Source: Pedobacter caeni
GTDB lineage: Bacteria; Bacteroidota; Bacteroidia; Sphingobacteriales; Sphingobacteriaceae
NCBI RefSeq assembly: GCF_900129215.1
Contig: NZ_FQUQ01000005.1
Span: 636,516-700,515, forward strand
Reading direction: 5' to 3'
Length of the DNA: 64,000 nucleotides
Both the position numbers and the translations under genes were made by a program. Shown in pieces: positions 61,464 through 64,000 of the stretch; positions within the stretch are counted from its first letter, which is position 1; every line of letters begins with the position of its first letter. The notes beneath the pieces were generated by a model. It made no database searches. It saw only the letters and a program-made list of their open reading frames with translations, and was not told where the DNA came from.

Positions 61464-64000
61464 ATGCTAAAAACGCTCCGAAGTATTGTGGTTTCACTGG
61501 GTAAGAAATTACACTTTCTGTTTACATTTTGTTTATTGGTTAATTTCTCGGTTGCCTATGCTGAAGGGAGTAAGGATTTATATCCGGCTGGGGTAAGTGG
61601 GAATAGAGCCTTTTTATATTCAAACTCATCTGCCAGCAGCTCAGTTTCCTTTCCTTTCAAAACTCTTGGTACGCACTATGTATATGCAAAAAAAAATGAA
61701 TTTATCGCAGTTGCCTCAAGTGTACAGGGGATAAGTAATGGAGGAGAGATAAGGGTAACTGCTCCAAATGGATCCAGAGACGTAATTACTGTTTACGATG
61801 GAAGGATTCCCGACAGGTTAAGAGAATTGAATGGGCCAAACCATTTTGGAGAAAATCATAGCAATAAATATACCCCCTCTTATATCCCGGTAAATGGGGA
61901 TGAAGGTATATGGAAAATCGAATTTATTCCTAGAGGATCTGAAACAAGCCCTGATAATCCTGAACCTACAGATGATTTAGCTGATGGGGATTGGAGCATT
62001 GAAGGTAGACGATCTGTAGTAATTGCCGCCTGGGATATTTCAGTTGAAGATGAAAGTCGTACAAGTTGGAGGGAAGGCAGAGTATATACGAATCTATTAA
62101 ACCTTAAACTATACAATACATTAGAATATGAAAATGGCGCTTATCATGGAACAAATTATGTGCTGACCAAGGACGGCAGGATTTATAGGGTAAAAAACAA
62201 TGGAAATAACGGATATGCATTTACTTTTTTTTCGAACAATAAAGGGTTCATAGACGCAGCAGGAAGCCCAATTTATAAAAGCTTAAACACTACTAATTCC
62301 CTGGTGATTAAAAATAGTGTTCATGATCCGCGTATTGCTGATGATGATGTTAGAAATTTAGTCACTCACAAGCTTTTTTATCAGCCACCTTCATTTGATT
62401 TGCCTTCTTCAGCCCCTGTTATATTGTGGTCTAAAACAAACTCCAAAATTCAAACACAAACCTGGCTTAAAAATACCGCAATTGTGCCGATTGTTACAAA
62501 GGTTGCATTCAATGGGTCAGAAGCTGCCACTCCAAACCAGGCAAGTCAAAAGGGAGGAATAATTACATTTACGGCAAATGTTCCCGGAACATTTCGGATC
62601 ACTATACCTATTGCAAGCCCAGGACGTGATAAAGTTATAGTAGGTTTAGCTGCTGCTGGTGAAAATCGGATTGAATGGAAGGGCTTAGATGGAAATGATC
62701 GTCTTGTGAGTCCGGGTTTGATCATCCCAAAGATCAAAGTAAAGCTATCCTCCGCTGAAGTCCATTTTCCCTTTATAGACATGGAGATCAATCCTAAAGG
62801 GATAGTTATAGAGTTGACAGAAAACAAACATCCATACCTTGTAAAGGATAAATCACTTGATGAAAGTGTTTACAATGACCGTGTTTACTGGGATGATAGT
62901 GATGTTTCTGAAGGAATGGCTGGTGAAGGTTCAGATCCAAAAGTGAACAATATTGAAGGATCTTCCAGTAGGACTCTTGGACATATATGGGGTACTTATA
63001 ATCGGGACTACGAGGTTACACGGAATGGGAATGATGGCCGTGGAAGTTTCAGTTTTGGGAATGAGAAGGCTATGGATACCTATGCCTATATTCTGAGTAA
63101 TGAAGAGGCTGCAGAATTAAATGTAAATATCAAGGTTGCTGATCTGAAGATCGTAAGCATCACACCTGTAGGTAATAGTCTTGCTTCTGGAAAAGAATTG
63201 AGTTATGTTGTTAAAGTTAAAAATGATGGGCCAAGCGACATAACAGGAGCGAATTTCCAATTTCTTGCTCCTCCTGGTTTTCAAATTACTAAGGCTGTAC
63301 ACTCATCCGGCACTTGTGCTACTGAAAGTAACCAGAACATAAGTGGAAGCAATTATTCTTCTACCCTGAATTTAAAGAATAACTGTGAAATCAGTTATAC
63401 AATAACCGGGATTATTGGAACGGGAATGTCCGCTCCACCATTTCGTGTAGAAGCAAATATCATGCGTCCGGCTGATGTCACGGACCCGGATGCAACAAAC
63501 ACCGAATTTGCTCAAAAACCATTGACCGCTGCCACTGAATGTGCTGCTGTCGCATCTGTGGTTGGTTGTAATAATATAATGTATAACGATGTCGTGGCCA
63601 GAGAAGTCTGCGTTAATTCATTGATTGCTCCAATAGAGTATACTTTACTGCCGGGGGGAACTGAAATAGAAATAACTGATTTGCCTGTTGGTTTAACTTT
63701 TAGATACGTAAGCGGAAACGTTATTATTGATACCCCTCCAACCATCCCCGGAGAATTCATTTTTACTATTGGGACAAAAGGGAATGATACAAAAAAAACA
63801 ACTGTTTTAGTTAGGGTCAAAGCTAATGGCCTTGCTGCTGATATTGAGGTTACCGGTCATGTCATTTGTTTGGGAGAAAATGCACTCCTTAAGGCAACAA
63901 GTTCGATTACCGGAGCGGTATTTACCTGGTACAGTGATGCAGCCCTTACTAACCGGGTTGGTACCGGATCAAGTTTTGAGGTGGTTGCACCAACTGCTGA
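61464..64000 (+). CDS. Large surface protein with DUF11-like and Ig-like domains (3' partial)
   Basis: Open to the window end: at least 845 residues. A basic N-terminus and signal peptide (FLFTFCLLVNFSVAYA) open it. A long N-terminal region of about 550 residues is not recognised. A DUF11-like domain begins near residue 555 (ADLKIVSITPVGNSL, YVVKVKNDGPSDITG), a cysteine-rich stretch follows, and an Ig-like 7-type domain begins near 800 (CLGENALLKATS, FTWYSDAALTNRVG). Proteins of this build in Bacteroidota often end in a T9SS or gliding-type anchor, which would lie outside the window. A secreted adhesin or sheath protein is the likely class. Confidence 0.88.
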   Translation, partial: MLKTLRSIVVSLGKKLHFLFTFCLLVNFSVAYAEGSKDLYPAGVSGNRAFLYSNSSASSSVSFPFKTLGTHYVYAKKNEFIAVASSVQGISNGGEIRVTAPNGSRDVITVYDGRIPDRLRELNGPNHFGENHSNKYTPSYIPVNGDEGIWKIEFIPRGSETSPDNPEPTDDLADGDWSIEGRRSVVIAAWDISVEDESRTSWREGRVYTNLLNLKLYNTLEYENGAYHGTNYVLTKDGRIYRVKNNGNNGYAFTFFSNNKGFIDAAGSPIYKSLNTTNSLVIKNSVHDPRIADDDVRNLVTHKLFYQPPSFDLPSSAPVILWSKTNSKIQTQTWLKNTAIVPIVTKVAFNGSEAATPNQASQKGGIITFTANVPGTFRITIPIASPGRDKVIVGLAAAGENRIEWKGLDGNDRLVSPGLIIPKIKVKLSSAEVHFPFIDMEINPKGIVIELTENKHPYLVKDKSLDESVYNDRVYWDDSDVSEGMAGEGSDPKVNNIEGSSSRTLGHIWGTYNRDYEVTRNGNDGRGSFSFGNEKAMDTYAYILSNEEAAELNVNIKVADLKIVSITPVGNSLASGKELSYVVKVKNDGPSDITGANFQFLAPPGFQITKAVHSSGTCATESNQNISGSNYSSTLNLKNNCEISYTITGIIGTGMSAPPFRVEANIMRPADVTDPDATNTEFAQKPLTAATECAAVASVVGCNNIMYNDVVAREVCVNSLIAPIEYTLLPGGTEIEITDLPVGLTFRYVSGNVIIDTPPTIPGEFIFTIGTKGNDTKKTTVLVRVKANGLAADIEVTGHVICLGENALLKATSSITGAVFTWYSDAALTNRVGTGSSFEVVAPTA

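Overview
The window reads as chromosomal DNA of a member of the Bacteroidota, most likely a soil-type Sphingobacteriaceae close to Pedobacter. The signs are a type IX secretion (T9SS) C-terminal sorting domain, TonB-linked outer-membrane barrels with carboxypeptidase-regulatory-like N-termini, DUF5686, DUF4833 and DUF6249 families, many short lipoproteins, and promoters of the Bacteroidota form TTTG-N17-23-TAnnTTTG with A-rich rather than GGAGG leaders. Genus is inferred from family content only. I found no rRNA, tRNA, CRISPR array, insertion sequence or integrase.

Layout. 1-1004: tail of a signalling protein and a calcineurin-like phosphoesterase. 1199-8838: probable polymorphic-toxin locus made of a small T9SS-sorted protein, a 2178-residue RHS/SpvB protein with a toxin-23-like C-terminus, and a small lipoprotein placed where an immunity protein would be. 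9001-10827: alkaline-phosphatase-superfamily enzyme and a SMI1/KNR4 (SUKH) protein. 10946-13469: metNIQ methionine importer on the minus strand. 13611-19011: acetyltransferase, SRPBCC protein, EnvC-like amidase activator, DUF5686 outer-membrane protein. 19178-25935: TetR plus a six-gene ABC-2 export operon resembling E. coli cecR-ybhGFSR. 26011-29657: small envelope proteins, an unusual repeat-rich intergenic region, and a jelly-roll lipoprotein. 29665-32316: minus-strand operon of lipoprotein, membrane protein, histidine kinase and NarL-type regulator. 33102-39349: TetR plus TolC/MFP/RND efflux operon. 39610-47752: acetyltransferases, cupin, MarR, ankyrin, HAD, GAF and DUF4198 proteins. 47816-50178: TetR, thioesterase and FabF. 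50248-53643: divergent oxidoreductase/AraC pair, and an ECF sigma factor with a probable anti-sigma partner and a divergent DUF6249 gene. 53778-60819: outer-membrane barrel receptor, DoxX, MscS, two tandem PAP2 phosphatases, a siderophore-interacting flavoprotein and a small membrane protein. 61464 to the end: start of a large surface protein with DUF11-like and Ig-like repeats.

The strongest non-coding signals are operators. Three TetR genes, the MarR gene and the AraC/oxidoreductase pair each carry inverted repeats sitting on or beside a recognisable promoter. The two TetR-efflux modules repeat the same operator in front of the pump genes. The ECF sigma gene and its divergent neighbour share a mirrored promoter pair with the same spacing. 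The most puzzling non-coding structure is a 138-bp imperfect inverted repeat with 11-bp internal periodicity at 28353-28490.
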